DNA of 64,000 bases from Eubacteriales bacterium (GTDB lineage Bacteria; Bacillota; Clostridia; Lachnospirales; Lachnospiraceae). The stretch lies in contig JAUNPU010000001.1 in the NCBI GenBank assembly GCA_030536555.1, forward strand, positions 1 through 64,000, written 5' to 3'. The notes under the pieces are model-generated. The model did no database searches. It was not told the DNA's origin and worked only from the letters and a program-made list of their open reading frames with translations. Below, piece by piece: positions 15,470-23,411 of the stretch. How positions within the stretch are numbered: the stretch's first letter is position 1; each line of letters starts with the position of its first letter. The position numbers and the translations under genes were made by a program.

Positions 15470-16564
15470 ATGAAAACAGAAAAAAGAAAAGTCGTATTGA
15501 TCGGAACCGGGATGGTGGGCATGAGCTATGCATACAGTATGCTGAATCAAAATGTCTGCGACGAGCTGGTTCTGATCGACATTGACCGGAAGCGGGCAGA
15601 GGGCGAGGCTATGGATCTGAACCATGGACTTGCCTTTTCTGGTTCCCATATGCAGATATATGCCGGGGACTACGGGGACTGCCGGGATGCAGATCTGGTG
15701 ACCATCTGCGCGGGAGTCGCCCAGAAGCCGGGGGAGAGCAGGATGGACCTGCTGAAACGAAACAGGGAGGTATTTCGCTCGATCATCGGACCGGTGGTGC
15801 AGTCCGGGTTCAACGGGCTGTTTCTGGTGGCGACCAATCCGGTGGATGTGATGACAAGAATCACCTGGGAATTGTCCGGATTTAATGCCAGAAGGGTGAT
15901 CGGAACCGGGACGGCGCTGGATACGGCGAGACTCCGGTATCTGCTGGGAGAGCATTTTCACGTGGATCCCCGCAATATTCATGCCTATGTGATGGGCGAG
16001 CACGGGGACAGCGAGTTCGTGCCCTGGAGTCAGGCGATGATCGCCACCAGGCAGATTCGGGACATTGTGCGGGAGATAGAGGCGGTGAAAGGGGGAGATG
16101 CGGAAGAAGCGCGTGCAGGCGGGAAGCTGACGAAGCAGGCGGGCGGACAGCAGGCGGAGCATGCAGGTGGACGACTGCCGGAGCGGGATATGCAGCAGGC
16201 GGAAACGGGCACACAGTCGTCGCAGATGGAGCAGCTTGCCCGAATCTCGGAGGAGGTGCGCGGGGCGGCTTACCGGATCATTGAGGCAAAGCGTGCCACC
16301 TACTACGGCATCGGCATGGCGATGACCCGGATCACCAAGGCGATTCTGGGAGATGAGAACAGCGTGCTGACCGTCTCCGCGCTGCTCTGCGGGGAGTACG
16401 GTCAGCATGGTGTGTTCGTCGGCGTGCCTGCAATCATCAATCAGAACGGTGTGCAGCGGATACTGACCCTGAATCTGACAGAGGAGGAGCAGGAGAAGCT
16501 GGAAGACTCCTGCCGGATTCTGCAGGAAAGCTTCCGTGGACTGGTGCAGGAAGCGGCGTCCTAA
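15470..16564 (+). CDS. ldh: L-lactate dehydrogenase with a low-complexity insert
   Basis: A 364-residue NAD-dependent dehydrogenase, about 50 residues longer than the 315 typical of the family. Motifs: GTGMVGMSYAYSM (NAD-binding), DIDRKRAEGEAMDLNHG, AGVAQKPGESRMDL where Gln favours lactate over malate, TNPVDVMT, DTARLRYLLGEHF with the substrate Arg, and the catalytic GEHGDSEFVPWS. The extra sequence, about residues 204-252, is rich in Gly, Gln, Ala and Glu and sits before the SEEVRGAAYRIIEAKRATYYG helix. It reduces pyruvate to lactate in fermentation. Its TAA overlaps by 3-4 bases the stop codon of the opposing gene, with no terminator between them. Confidence 0.88.
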   Translation: MKTEKRKVVLIGTGMVGMSYAYSMLNQNVCDELVLIDIDRKRAEGEAMDLNHGLAFSGSHMQIYAGDYGDCRDADLVTICAGVAQKPGESRMDLLKRNREVFRSIIGPVVQSGFNGLFLVATNPVDVMTRITWELSGFNARRVIGTGTALDTARLRYLLGEHFHVDPRNIHAYVMGEHGDSEFVPWSQAMIATRQIRDIVREIEAVKGGDAEEARAGGKLTKQAGGQQAEHAGGRLPERDMQQAETGTQSSQMEQLARISEEVRGAAYRIIEAKRATYYGIGMAMTRITKAILGDENSVLTVSALLCGEYGQHGVFVGVPAIINQNGVQRILTLNLTEEEQEKLEDSCRILQESFRGLVQEAAS

Positions 16565-17814
16565 TCCTCCACTGTGATCACCCGAAGCCCCAGATCGGAC
16601 CAGGTATTGCCGATCAGGTAGGAGGTATAATTCTGTCCGGCGCTGATGTCTGCCTGGAAGGATACCAGCGGCTGTCCGGTGCCGGGGATGGTCCCCACAG
16701 CGCCGATGACAATGATCGGCAGCTCCCGCAGGAAGGTGTAGGTGTTGGAGCTGCTGACAAAGAACTGATAGGTTCCCGCAACAGCCTGCTTATAGGAAGT
16801 AACATTCTGGAATCTCACGTTCCGGAAGACCGTTTCGCCGCCTGCAAGCAGCAGGTCGAACCGGGAGCCGCTGAAGGTCATATTGGCGAACCGGTAGCAG
16901 CCGGAGTTAAATGGCATGTTGGCGCAGCCGGTGTCCACGATGCGAACCAGCTCCAGACCGCCGGATGCCGTGTCGGTCAGCACCATGGTGACCTTCTGCC
17001 CTGCCACAAACGGGAAATTCTGCTGCAGCAGCACAGAGCGCATGCCGGTTGCCCGCCGCACAGCCACCGTATGGAACCCGTCGGAAACCCAGTCATAGTT
17101 GCTGATGGTACCGAACCGGGAGTTGATGGCATAGGGGTTGCCGTCAATGGAAATGTTCACCGGGAACGGATTGGCGGATGCATTTAAGAAGCGAACCTGC
17201 CCGAATACGTCCAGGGGAAGATCGGGAATGACCGGGAAATTGGGCGATTCCGGCAATCCCGGTACGCCTGGAAATACAGGAAAGCCCGGCAGTGTGGGAA
17301 ATCCCGGTCTCCCCGGAATGCCGCCATTGTTGTTGCCCGGAAATGCAGGACCGCCCTCGCCCGGGGACGGGAGAGGAATCACTGGGACATTGCCGCCGTT
17401 TCCGTCGTTGCCTCCCGGAAATGCGGGACCGCCTTCGCCCGGGGACGGGAGCGGGGTGACCGGGATGTTACCGTTACTGTTGTTGCCTCCCGGGAATGCG
17501 GGACCGCCTTCGCCCGGGGACGGGAGCGGAGTGACCGGGACGTTACCGTTACCGTCGTTGCTGCCCGGGAATGCAGGACTGCCTTCGCCCGGGGACGGGA
17601 GCGGGGTGACCGGAATATTGCCGTTTCCAGGAGTGCTTTCCATTCCGCCGCCGGTTCCGGGAAGTGCGGGGCTTCCCTCGCCGGGAGAGGGAAGTGGGAT
17701 GACCGGCCCGGGACCCTGCGCCGCCGGTTCTTCACGATTTCCGTTATCCTCCATTCTGTTCTGGTTATAAATCACACCTGGCATGCCATTGTAGTGCGTA
17801 TCATTTTCAGCCAT
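16561..17814 (-). CDS. proline-rich repeat protein with C-terminal DUF4397 domain
   Basis: A 417-residue protein. After a polar N-terminus come five copies of a 24-26-residue unit with core PVTPLPSPGEGGPAFPG and Asn/Gly-rich spacers (about residues 35-160), then a collagen-like FPGVPGLPESP stretch. From about residue 200 a DUF4397 region shows VRFLNASANPFPVNISIDG, then WVSDGFHTVAVRRA. No signal peptide is visible, so the location is uncertain; relatives occur as surface or spore-associated proteins. The start MAEND at 17814 has GAGG 6-7 bases upstream; an in-frame ATG at 17826 is the alternative. It converges on ldh, sharing overlapping stop codons. Confidence 0.75.
   Translation of the reverse strand: MAENDTHYNGMPGVIYNQNRMEDNGNREEPAAQGPGPVIPLPSPGEGSPALPGTGGGMESTPGNGNIPVTPLPSPGEGSPAFPGSNDGNGNVPVTPLPSPGEGGPAFPGGNNSNGNIPVTPLPSPGEGGPAFPGGNDGNGGNVPVIPLPSPGEGGPAFPGNNNGGIPGRPGFPTLPGFPVFPGVPGLPESPNFPVIPDLPLDVFGQVRFLNASANPFPVNISIDGNPYAINSRFGTISNYDWVSDGFHTVAVRRATGMRSVLLQQNFPFVAGQKVTMVLTDTASGGLELVRIVDTGCANMPFNSGCYRFANMTFSGSRFDLLLAGGETVFRNVRFQNVTSYKQAVAGTYQFFVSSSNTYTFLRELPIIVIGAVGTIPGTGQPLVSFQADISAGQNYTSYLIGNTWSDLGLRVITVED
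17338..17720 (-). repeat. coding repeat array of about 75 bp, five copies
   Basis: Five near-identical blocks each carry CCTTCGCCCGGGGACGGGAG or a variant on the plus strand. Block length varies by whole codons (72-78 bp, with one longer spacer), preserving the frame. The two middle blocks are the most alike, suggesting recent duplication. Confidence 0.85.
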
Positions 17815-17952
17815 AATCAGCCTCATTGCTTTTTACTTTACCTTATGAGGAGTCGGTGCGGCTGGTTCATGAAGAAAAGAAATTGACAGGAAAGAATTTG
17901 CCGAATAAGCATGAAAAGGATCAAGAACTGCTTTGGCATATGACTCCAGGAC

Positions 17953-18220
17953 GTTTTGGACAATTACAGGCGATTATGCCATAGAATTGTCCAAAACAAG
18001 CGGTGGACGGACCGCTGTAGCCACTGAAAAGCATGGTTTTGGACAATTTTGCCTCAAATCCTTAAAAAATGTCCAGAAATCCAGGAATTTTGGACATTTT
18101 TTTGAAATATAAGTAAAAATTGTCCAAAATCTTACCTGAAATGCGATTTATGAGGGTGAGAGACGGGCGTTTGAAGGAGGATTGGACAATTTTACGGATT
18201 TTGGTCTGAAATTGTCCAAT
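17953..18220. repeat. hairpin array 1: inverted repeats of TTTTGGACAATTTT
   Basis: The 580-base gap between the DUF4397 gene and tRNA-Thr holds three top-level hairpins sharing one stem. (a) 13 bp, 17953-17965 with 17985-17997, 19-nt loop. (b) 14 bp, 18037-18050 with 18116-18129, enclosing a nested 12-bp hairpin, 18064-18075 with 18091-18102, whose arms read AATGTCCA/TGGACATT, each lacking one base of the usual ATTGTCC/GGACAAT. (c) 12 bp, 18181-18192 with 18209-18220. None has a terminator T-tract directly after it except the nested hairpin. A second array of the same element lies at 48703-48960. The function is unknown. Confidence 0.85.
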
Positions 18221-18325
18221 ATGTAAGGCTTGCGCCCGGGAAAGTGTCACAAAAGCTGATAGACGCCACATAAATAAACGCTACGCAAATACCACACAGG
18301 CGCACAAACAAAACAATTTTACCGC

Positions 18326-18354
18326 TTGACAGAAGCGCCAAGTCATGGTATTCT
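18326..18354 (+). promoter_or_regulatory. sigma-A promoter for tRNA-Thr
   Basis: TTGACA (18326-18331), a 17-bp spacer and TATTCT (18349-18354), 41 bases upstream of tRNA-Thr. Confidence 0.8.
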
Positions 18355-18395
18355 ATTTAAGGTTCGCAGGACATGAGCGGACTGAAAAGAAAGAT

Positions 18396-18468
18396 GCTGC
18401 TGTGGCTCAGTCGGTAGAGCGTCGCATTGGTAGTGCGGAGGTCACGGGTCCGATTCCCGTCAGCAGCT
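18396..18468 (+). tRNA. tRNA-Thr (anticodon GGT)
   Basis: A 73-nt cloverleaf: acceptor GCTGCTG/CAGCAGC, D arm GCTC/GAGC, anticodon stem TCGCA/TGCGG with loop TTGGTAG, T arm ACGGG-TCCGATT-CCCGT, discriminator T. CCA is not encoded. Confidence 0.95.
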
Positions 18469-18474
18469 TACCGG

Positions 18475-18502
18475 AATCCCTTGAGAAATCAAGGGATTTT
18501 TG
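18475..18502 (+). terminator. terminator of tRNA-Thr
   Basis: A 10-bp perfect stem AATCCCTTGA/TCAAGGGATT with a GAAA loop and a TTTTT tail. Confidence 0.9.
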
Positions 18503-18533
18503 CTTTGTAAAGAAATGATGCCACCGGTTCGCG

Positions 18534-18716
18534 GTGGCATTTGACTACTGGCGGATTGGAAGTGCACATACCTATATACCAGATCCCTATTATTCCAAGA
18601 TTCGATCTGAAGACGAACCTGGATACAAGAATTCTATAATTTCATGCTGGGAAATTAGTGAGAAACGACTTCAAAACTATTTGAGAAATAAAACCATTCT
18701 TTACAAAAAAGAATAA
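18534..18716 (+). other. doubtful 60-codon open frame or gene remnant
   Basis: A GTG-initiated frame encodes 60 residues rich in Tyr, Ser and charged residues (MAFDYWRIGSAHTYIP at the start). There is no ribosome site, the start lies in a hairpin (ATGCCACC/GGTGGCAT, 18519-18541), and the 3' end runs into the promoter of the next transcription unit. It is more AT-rich than its neighbours. It may be a decayed gene end or chance; I see no known domain. Confidence 0.2.
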
Positions 18717-18728
18717 GTGTTATATAAT
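18700..18728 (+). promoter_or_regulatory. sigma-A promoter for a candidate noncoding RNA
   Basis: TTTACA (18700-18705), a 17-bp spacer and a perfect TATAAT (18723-18728). No gene with a ribosome site follows; a structured segment and a terminator do. Confidence 0.8.
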
Positions 18729-18734
18729 GAACAT

Positions 18735-18908
18735 ACAATAAAAGGGCTTTACCCAGATAGTTATTTGAGGTGGTAAATTTCGTTGCAACCACACACCTTC
18801 GGGTCAAAAGAGATGCAGGAGAGGCGACGCCTGCCAAGTAATTATCTGGATTAGCATATAAAAAGGATATGATACCAACGGTTAGTAATGACCGGTGGTA
18901 TTTTTTTG
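18735..18908 (+). ncRNA. candidate free-standing structured RNA, about 175 nt
   Basis: A promoter at 18700-18728 and a terminator (ATACCAACGGT/ACCGGTGGTAT, 18872-18900, one mismatch, then seven T) bound a segment with no convincing reading frame. A long helix pairs 18753-18766 with 18836-18849 over 14 consecutive pairs, including two G-U pairs that would be broken on the opposite strand, so the plus-strand RNA is the likely product. Inside it are a helix AGGTG/CACCT (18768-18772 with 18794-18798) and a hairpin GCAGG/CCTGC (18815-18819 with 18830-18834). I see none of the conserved cores of SRP RNA, RNase P RNA or tmRNA; an orphan clostridial class such as raiA RNA is possible but not established. 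Confidence 0.65.
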
Positions 18909-19009
18909 TTGTGTAATTTATAAAAGCATGAATTATGACCGGCGTATGGCAGGAATAATTATTATTGACCTGAGCAGGGAGCATGAGCAGGGAAATGAAA
19001 AAACTGAAA

Positions 19010-19038
19010 TTGTGATTGCAGCGAATACGTGATATAAT
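19010..19038 (+). promoter_or_regulatory. sigma-A promoter for the 19097 gene
   Basis: TTGTGA (19010-19015), a 17-bp spacer and TATAAT (19033-19038). The predicted start of transcription near 19045 rules out translation starts upstream of it. Confidence 0.7.
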
Positions 19039-19096
19039 GAATCAAGTACTCTTTGTGATGAAACGGCAATTACTAAGAGAAAGCGGCGACGGGAAG

Positions 19097-19498
19097 ATGA
19101 AGGATTATCTGAGATTTTTTGGACGTGTTATGCTGATCATAATCGGAGTTTTGCTGGCGACTGGACTTTTGTTTGCAGCCGGATTTATCTATGAGACCAG
19201 ATATAAAGTCCATGATGTTGAGGTCTATGAATTGGAAAATCAGAATTATCAGGTGATCCTGCAGGAAATCGGAGACCCGGTGTGGCCGTTTGGTCCGGCG
19301 ACAGCTCGCGTGACCGTGGTCAGGAAAAAGGAGAACGGACGCAAAGAAGTGATTGAGCGGTTTACAGAAAAGATAGATAATGATGGGGGAAGGCTGGATG
19401 GCTTCTGGAACTGCCGTGTGTCATGGGGAGAGGGGCAGGTGACGGTTATGCTTTCTGGTGAGTCGTTTCTGAAAGCTTATGAGATAAAGCTGGAGTAG
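19097..19498 (+). CDS. small membrane-anchored protein of unknown function
   Basis: A 133-residue protein with a single membrane helix near its N-terminus (about residues 9-33, FFGRVMLIIIGVLLATGLLF) followed by a beta-rich exterior domain with VHDVEVYELENQNYQVILQE and a tail of alternating charged and hydrophobic residues. I do not recognise the family. The frame is open from 19016, but the promoter TATAAT lies inside that extension, so ATG 19097 is preferred; its ribosome site (GACGGGA) is moderate. ATG 19061 would add 12 residues. No neighbour suggests a pathway. Confidence 0.6.
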   Translation: MKDYLRFFGRVMLIIIGVLLATGLLFAAGFIYETRYKVHDVEVYELENQNYQVILQEIGDPVWPFGPATARVTVVRKKENGRKEVIERFTEKIDNDGGRLDGFWNCRVSWGEGQVTVMLSGESFLKAYEIKLE

Positions 19499-19576
19499 GA
19501 AATATCTGCCGCATGCAGACAGGCTGCGGCAGATTGCAGCAGTTTGCTAAAATAGAAAAAATCAGGAGGAAGGAAG

Positions 19577-19939
19577 ATGAAATTTATATTTGCAACCATT
19601 CATGTAAGGGATTTGGAGAAGTCTGTCCGCTTTTATGAAACGGTGATCGGGCTGAAGCTGGCAAGAAGATTTCCGGCGGGACCGGGGATGGAGATTGCGT
19701 TTCTCGCGGACGGTCCGGCAGAGCTGGAGCTGATCTGCAATCAGAAGGAGGAGCTTTCGGAGTGCGGAAGCTATCCCTCTCTGGGATTTGAGACCGACGA
19801 TCTGGATCAGGCGATGGAGAACATGAAATCACAGGGCGTTGCGATTGTCAGCGGTCCGGTCCAGCCGAATCCGAAGACCCGGTTTTTCTTCATTCAGGAC
19901 CCGGACGGCGTCCAGCTTGAGATTATCGAGCAGAAATAG
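19577..19939 (+). CDS. VOC family protein (glyoxalase/dioxygenase superfamily)
   Basis: A 120-residue vicinal-oxygen-chelate protein of two beta-alpha-beta-beta-beta modules. It begins FIFATIHVRDLEKSVRFYET with the metal His at residue 8, has the second-module strand SYPSLGFETDDLDQAMENM, and ends FFFIQDPDGVQLEIIEQK with the metal Glu. Such proteins include lactoylglutathione lyases, fosfomycin-type resistance enzymes and dioxygenases; length and motifs are closest to lactoylglutathione lyase-like proteins, but the substrate cannot be read. AGGAGGAAGG precedes ATG 19577. Confidence 0.85.
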   Translation: MKFIFATIHVRDLEKSVRFYETVIGLKLARRFPAGPGMEIAFLADGPAELELICNQKEELSECGSYPSLGFETDDLDQAMENMKSQGVAIVSGPVQPNPKTRFFFIQDPDGVQLEIIEQK

Positions 19940-19991
19940 GCAGGAACAAACAGGAACAAGCAGGAACAAACAGCCGTGATTGTACCGCTGT

Positions 19992-20021
19992 TTGACAAAA
20001 ACCCTCGCGGTATGGTATAGT
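19992..20021 (+). promoter_or_regulatory. sigma-A promoter for glnS
   Basis: TTGACA (19992-19997) and TATAGT (20016-20021) with an 18-bp spacer, 85 bases upstream of the glnS start. Confidence 0.65.
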
Positions 20022-20106
20022 TTAGTTTGGAAAAAACCGGATATTTTAAAAATATGATGATATATGGTGCGCAGACTATGTGCGCGACAGACGGAGGACT
20101 TCAGAG

Positions 20107-21810
20107 ATGGAAAATGAGAAAGAGGTTTTAGCAGCATCTGAGACTGCTGAGAAGGAAGTTGTATCCAGAAACTTTATTGAGCAGGAGATCGAGAAGGATT
20201 TGGCGGAGGGCGTTTACGACCACGTTCAGACCCGTTTCCCGCCGGAACCGAACGGCTACCTGCATATCGGACATGCCAAGTCCATTCTGCTGAACTATGG
20301 CCTGGCTAAGAAGTATGGCGGCAAGTTCAACATGCGTTTTGATGATACCAACCCGACCAAGGAGAAGACGGAGTTCGTTGAGTCCATTATCGCTGATGTG
20401 AAGTGGCTGGGAGCTGATTTCGAGGACCGGCTGTTCTTTGCGTCCAACTATTTTGACGAGATGTACAACCGCGCGATCCTGCTGATCAAGAAGGGCAAGG
20501 CGTATGTCTGTGACCTGTCTGCGGAGCAGATTCGTGAGTACCGCGGAGACTTCACCACGCCGGGCAAGGAGAGCCCGTACCGCAACCGCAGCGTGGAGGA
20601 GAACCTGCAGCTGTTTGAGGAGATGAAGGAAGGCAAGTACGCAGACGGCGAGAAGGTGCTGCGTGCGAAGATTGATATGGCATCTCCGAACATCAACATG
20701 AGAGACCCGGTGATCTACCGTGTGGCACGGATGAGCCATCACAATACCGGTGACAAGTGGTGCATTTATCCGATGTATGACTTTGCACATCCCATCGAGG
20801 ATGCCATTGAGCACATCACCCACTCCATCTGTACCCTGGAGTTCGAGGACCATCGTCCGCTGTACGACTGGGTGGTTCGGGAGTGTGAGTTTGAGAACCC
20901 GCCGCGCCAGATTGAGTTTGCAAAGCTGTACTTAACCAACGTGGTGACCGGTAAGCGTTACATCAAGAAGCTGGTAGAGGACGGCATTGTGGACGGCTGG
21001 GATGATCCGCGTCTGGTGTCAATTGCGGCTCTGAGAAGACGTGGCTATACACCGGAGTCCATCCGCATGTTTGTGGATCTGGTTGGCGTATCCAAGGCAA
21101 ACAGCTCTGCCGACTATGCAATGCTTGAGTACTGTATCCGCGAGGATCTGAAGCTTAAAAAGTCCCGCATGATGGCGATTCTGGATCCGATCAAGCTGGT
21201 GATCGACAACTATCCGGAAGGTCAGATGGAAGAGCTGGAGGTTCCGAACAACCTGGAGAATCCGGAGCTGGGTTCCCGTATGGTACCGTTTGGCAGAGAG
21301 CTTTACATCGAGCGCGAGGACTTTATGGAGGAGCCGCCGAAGAAGTACTTCCGACTGTTCCCGGGCAATGAGGTGCGTCTGATGAGTGCTTACTTTGTGA
21401 CCTGTACCGGATTTGAGAAGGATGAGAACGGCAATATTACCGTGGTACATGCCACCTACGACCCGGAGACCAAGAGTGGTTCCGGCTTCAATGCCCGCAA
21501 GGTAAAGGGCACCATCCACTGGGTAGCAGCAGAGACCGCGAAGAAGGTGGAATGCCGCCTGTATGAGAATCTGGTAGACGAGGAGAAGGGCAAGCTGAAT
21601 GCTGACGGTACCCTGAACTTCAACCCCAACTCTCTGACCGTATTGAAGGACTGCTATGTGGAGCCGGCGTTAGCTGAGGCAAACGCTTATGACAGCTTCC
21701 AGTTCGTGAGAAACGGCTTCTTCTGTGCAGACTGCAAGGACAGCAAGCCGGGCGAACCGGTATTTAACCGGATCGTGTCCCTGAAGAGCTCCTTTAAGAT
21801 TCAAAAATAA
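20107..21810 (+). CDS. glnS: glutamine--tRNA ligase
   Basis: A 567-residue class I synthetase of the GlnRS type. The HIGH motif lies in [15 protein letters not shown] (residues about 48-62), the KMSKS-like loop reads LKKSRMMAI near residue 358, and [15 protein letters not shown] marks the glutamyl-glutaminyl subfamily. The C-terminal beta-barrel anticodon-binding domains are complete. It charges tRNA-Gln directly; many Firmicutes instead use the GatCAB transamidation route, so glnS suggests a line that acquired direct charging. ATG 20107 follows ACGGAGGA; the open frame upstream has no ribosome site. Confidence 0.96.
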   Translation: MENEKEVLAASETAEKEVVSRNFIEQEIEKDLAEGVYDHVQTRFPPEPNGYLHIGHAKSILLNYGLAKKYGGKFNMRFDDTNPTKEKTEFVESIIADVKWLGADFEDRLFFASNYFDEMYNRAILLIKKGKAYVCDLSAEQIREYRGDFTTPGKESPYRNRSVEENLQLFEEMKEGKYADGEKVLRAKIDMASPNINMRDPVIYRVARMSHHNTGDKWCIYPMYDFAHPIEDAIEHITHSICTLEFEDHRPLYDWVVRECEFENPPRQIEFAKLYLTNVVTGKRYIKKLVEDGIVDGWDDPRLVSIAALRRRGYTPESIRMFVDLVGVSKANSSADYAMLEYCIREDLKLKKSRMMAILDPIKLVIDNYPEGQMEELEVPNNLENPELGSRMVPFGRELYIEREDFMEEPPKKYFRLFPGNEVRLMSAYFVTCTGFEKDENGNITVVHATYDPETKSGSGFNARKVKGTIHWVAAETAKKVECRLYENLVDEEKGKLNADGTLNFNPNSLTVLKDCYVEPALAEANAYDSFQFVRNGFFCADCKDSKPGEPVFNRIVSLKSSFKIQK

Positions 21811-21824
21811 CTGACGATAGAAGG

Positions 21825-21858
21825 AAGGACTGGCTGAGATTTCGGCTGGTCCTTTTTT
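21825..21858 (+). terminator. terminator after glnS
   Basis: Stem AAGGACTGGCT/GGCTGGTCCTT (11 pairs with several G-U) around an 8-nt loop, then TTTTTT. Confidence 0.8.
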
Positions 21859-21874
21859 CAGAGGGGAGGAAATG

Positions 21875-23284
21875 ATGGAGCTTTTGATTCCGCTGGATTC
21901 CAAATCCAGAAAACCGATGTATGAGCAGATCTATGCCCATATTCGCCAGGAGATTCGGGACGGAAGTCTGCAGGCGGAGGACCGGCTGCCGTCCACCCGC
22001 GTGCTGGCGGAGCATCTGAAGGTCAGCCGCAGCACCACCCAGATGGCATACGAGCAGCTGATGGCAGAAGGGTACATTGCGTCCCGGCCTTATCGTGGGT
22101 ATTTTGTGACCAGGATGGAGGAGCTGGTGGAGGCGGGACCTCAGACGGAGCGGGAAATGGAGACCAGCGGGGAGAAGGATGCCGACTGTCTGGTGGACTT
22201 TTCCCCGCGGGGCATTGATCTGGAGAGCTTTCCGTACAATACCTGGCGGAAGCTGAGCCGCAACACTCTGGTGGATGACAACCGGGAAATGTTCCACTCC
22301 GGCAATCATCAGGGGGAGCCGGGACTGCGGGAGGCAATCCGCAGCTACCTTCATTCAGCCCGGGGTGTCAACTGCAGCGCGGATCAGATCATTGTGGGCG
22401 CGGGAAGTGAGTATCTGCTGATGCTGCTTTCTCAGGTGCTGGGGGCGGGACATCGGATTGCCATGGAGAATCCCACCTATAAGCAGGCGTACCGGGTATT
22501 TTCCAGCCTGTCCTATGAGGTGCGGGCGGTGGAAATGGACAGCTTCGGCATGAATCCGGAGCTTCTGGAAAGGAGCGGGGCGGATGTGGCTTATGTGATG
22601 CCCTCTCACCAGTTCCCGACCGGTGTGATCATGCCGGTTGCCCGCAGGCAGGAACTGTTAAAGTGGGCGGCAGCCGGGAAGGAGCGGTATCTGATCGAGG
22701 ACGATTACGACAGTGAATTCCGTTACAAGGGCAAGCCGATTCCGGCGCTGCAGGGGATGGACCATTCAGGGCGGGTGATTTATCTGGGAACCTTTTCCAA
22801 GTGCATCGCTCCGGCCATTCGTGTCAGCTATCTGGTGCTGCCGAAAGCACTGCTGAAGCGGTACCGGGAGCAGTGCGGCTTCTACGCCTCCACCGTATCC
22901 CGGATCGACCAGAATATCCTGTACCAGTTCCTGGCGCAGGGGCATTTTGAACGGCATCTGAACCGGATGAGGGGCATCTATAAGACGAAGCACGATGCCA
23001 TCCTGGCGGCGATCCGCCCGCTGGAGACGCGGTTTACCATCGGGGGAGAGTATGCGGGGATTCATATTCTGCTGACCTGCAGGGAGCCATGGGAAGCGGC
23101 GGAACAGGAGCTGATTGACCTGGCGGCAAGGGCGGGAGTGAAGGTCTACGGACTCAGCAGCTACTACATCCACCCGGAGCATAATTCCCATCCGGCGACG
23201 ATTGTGTTAGGATATGCCAGCCTCAGCGAGGAGCAGATCCGCCAGGGGGCAGAGCTGCTGACAGAGTGCTGGAAGCAGAAATAA
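21875..23284 (+). CDS. MocR-type GntR regulator with aminotransferase domain
   Basis: A 469-residue fusion. Residues 1-75 form a GntR winged helix (PMYEQIYAHIRQEIRDGSL, then LPSTRVLAEHLKVSRSTTQM). After a linker rich in Glu, a type I aminotransferase domain follows with the PLP-binding Lys in YLGTFSKCIAPAIRVSYL, and IEDDYDSEFRY before it. Proteins of this class sense PLP or an amine and control vitamin B6, GABA or taurine genes; no such genes are adjacent, so the target is unknown. The start is given as the second ATG (21875), which has better spacing to GGGGAGGA than 21872. The gene ends at a hairpin shared with a convergent gene. Confidence 0.88.
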   Translation: MELLIPLDSKSRKPMYEQIYAHIRQEIRDGSLQAEDRLPSTRVLAEHLKVSRSTTQMAYEQLMAEGYIASRPYRGYFVTRMEELVEAGPQTEREMETSGEKDADCLVDFSPRGIDLESFPYNTWRKLSRNTLVDDNREMFHSGNHQGEPGLREAIRSYLHSARGVNCSADQIIVGAGSEYLLMLLSQVLGAGHRIAMENPTYKQAYRVFSSLSYEVRAVEMDSFGMNPELLERSGADVAYVMPSHQFPTGVIMPVARRQELLKWAAAGKERYLIEDDYDSEFRYKGKPIPALQGMDHSGRVIYLGTFSKCIAPAIRVSYLVLPKALLKRYREQCGFYASTVSRIDQNILYQFLAQGHFERHLNRMRGIYKTKHDAILAAIRPLETRFTIGGEYAGIHILLTCREPWEAAEQELIDLAARAGVKVYGLSSYYIHPEHNSHPATIVLGYASLSEEQIRQGAELLTECWKQK

Positions 23285-23285
23285 A

Positions 23286-23338
23286 AGAGGACAGGTTTCC
23301 GCGACGTGAGATAAAGGCGTCATGGAAATCTGTCCTCT
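23286..23338. terminator. bidirectional terminator between the MocR gene and the DE/A-rich gene
   Basis: Arms of 15 bp, AGAGGACAGGTTTCC (23286-23300) and GGAAATCTGTCCTCT (23324-23338), with one G-U pair and an inner GACG/CGTC helix. On the minus strand it is followed by TTTTATTT. Confidence 0.75.
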
Positions 23339-23349
23339 CTTGCCATACA

Positions 23350-23384
23350 GATCAGGAAATGCGCCGGTGACGCATGTCCTGATC
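23350..23384. repeat. hairpin with core GCGCCGGTGACGC, copy 1
   Basis: GATCAGGA (23350-23357) pairs with TCCTGATC (23377-23384), and inside it ATGCG pairs with CGCAT around the loop CCGGTGA. The 13-base core and the flanking TTGCCAT...ATCAG recur at 50603-50640. Confidence 0.7.
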
Positions 23385-23411
23385 CTGACTGCTCTGGTCT
23401 GCGCAGGGAGA

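Noticed and set aside
17138..17770. 210-codon plus-strand Gly/Pro-rich frame
   Set aside because: It is the mirror of the proline-rich repeats of the minus-strand DUF4397 gene and has no start signal.
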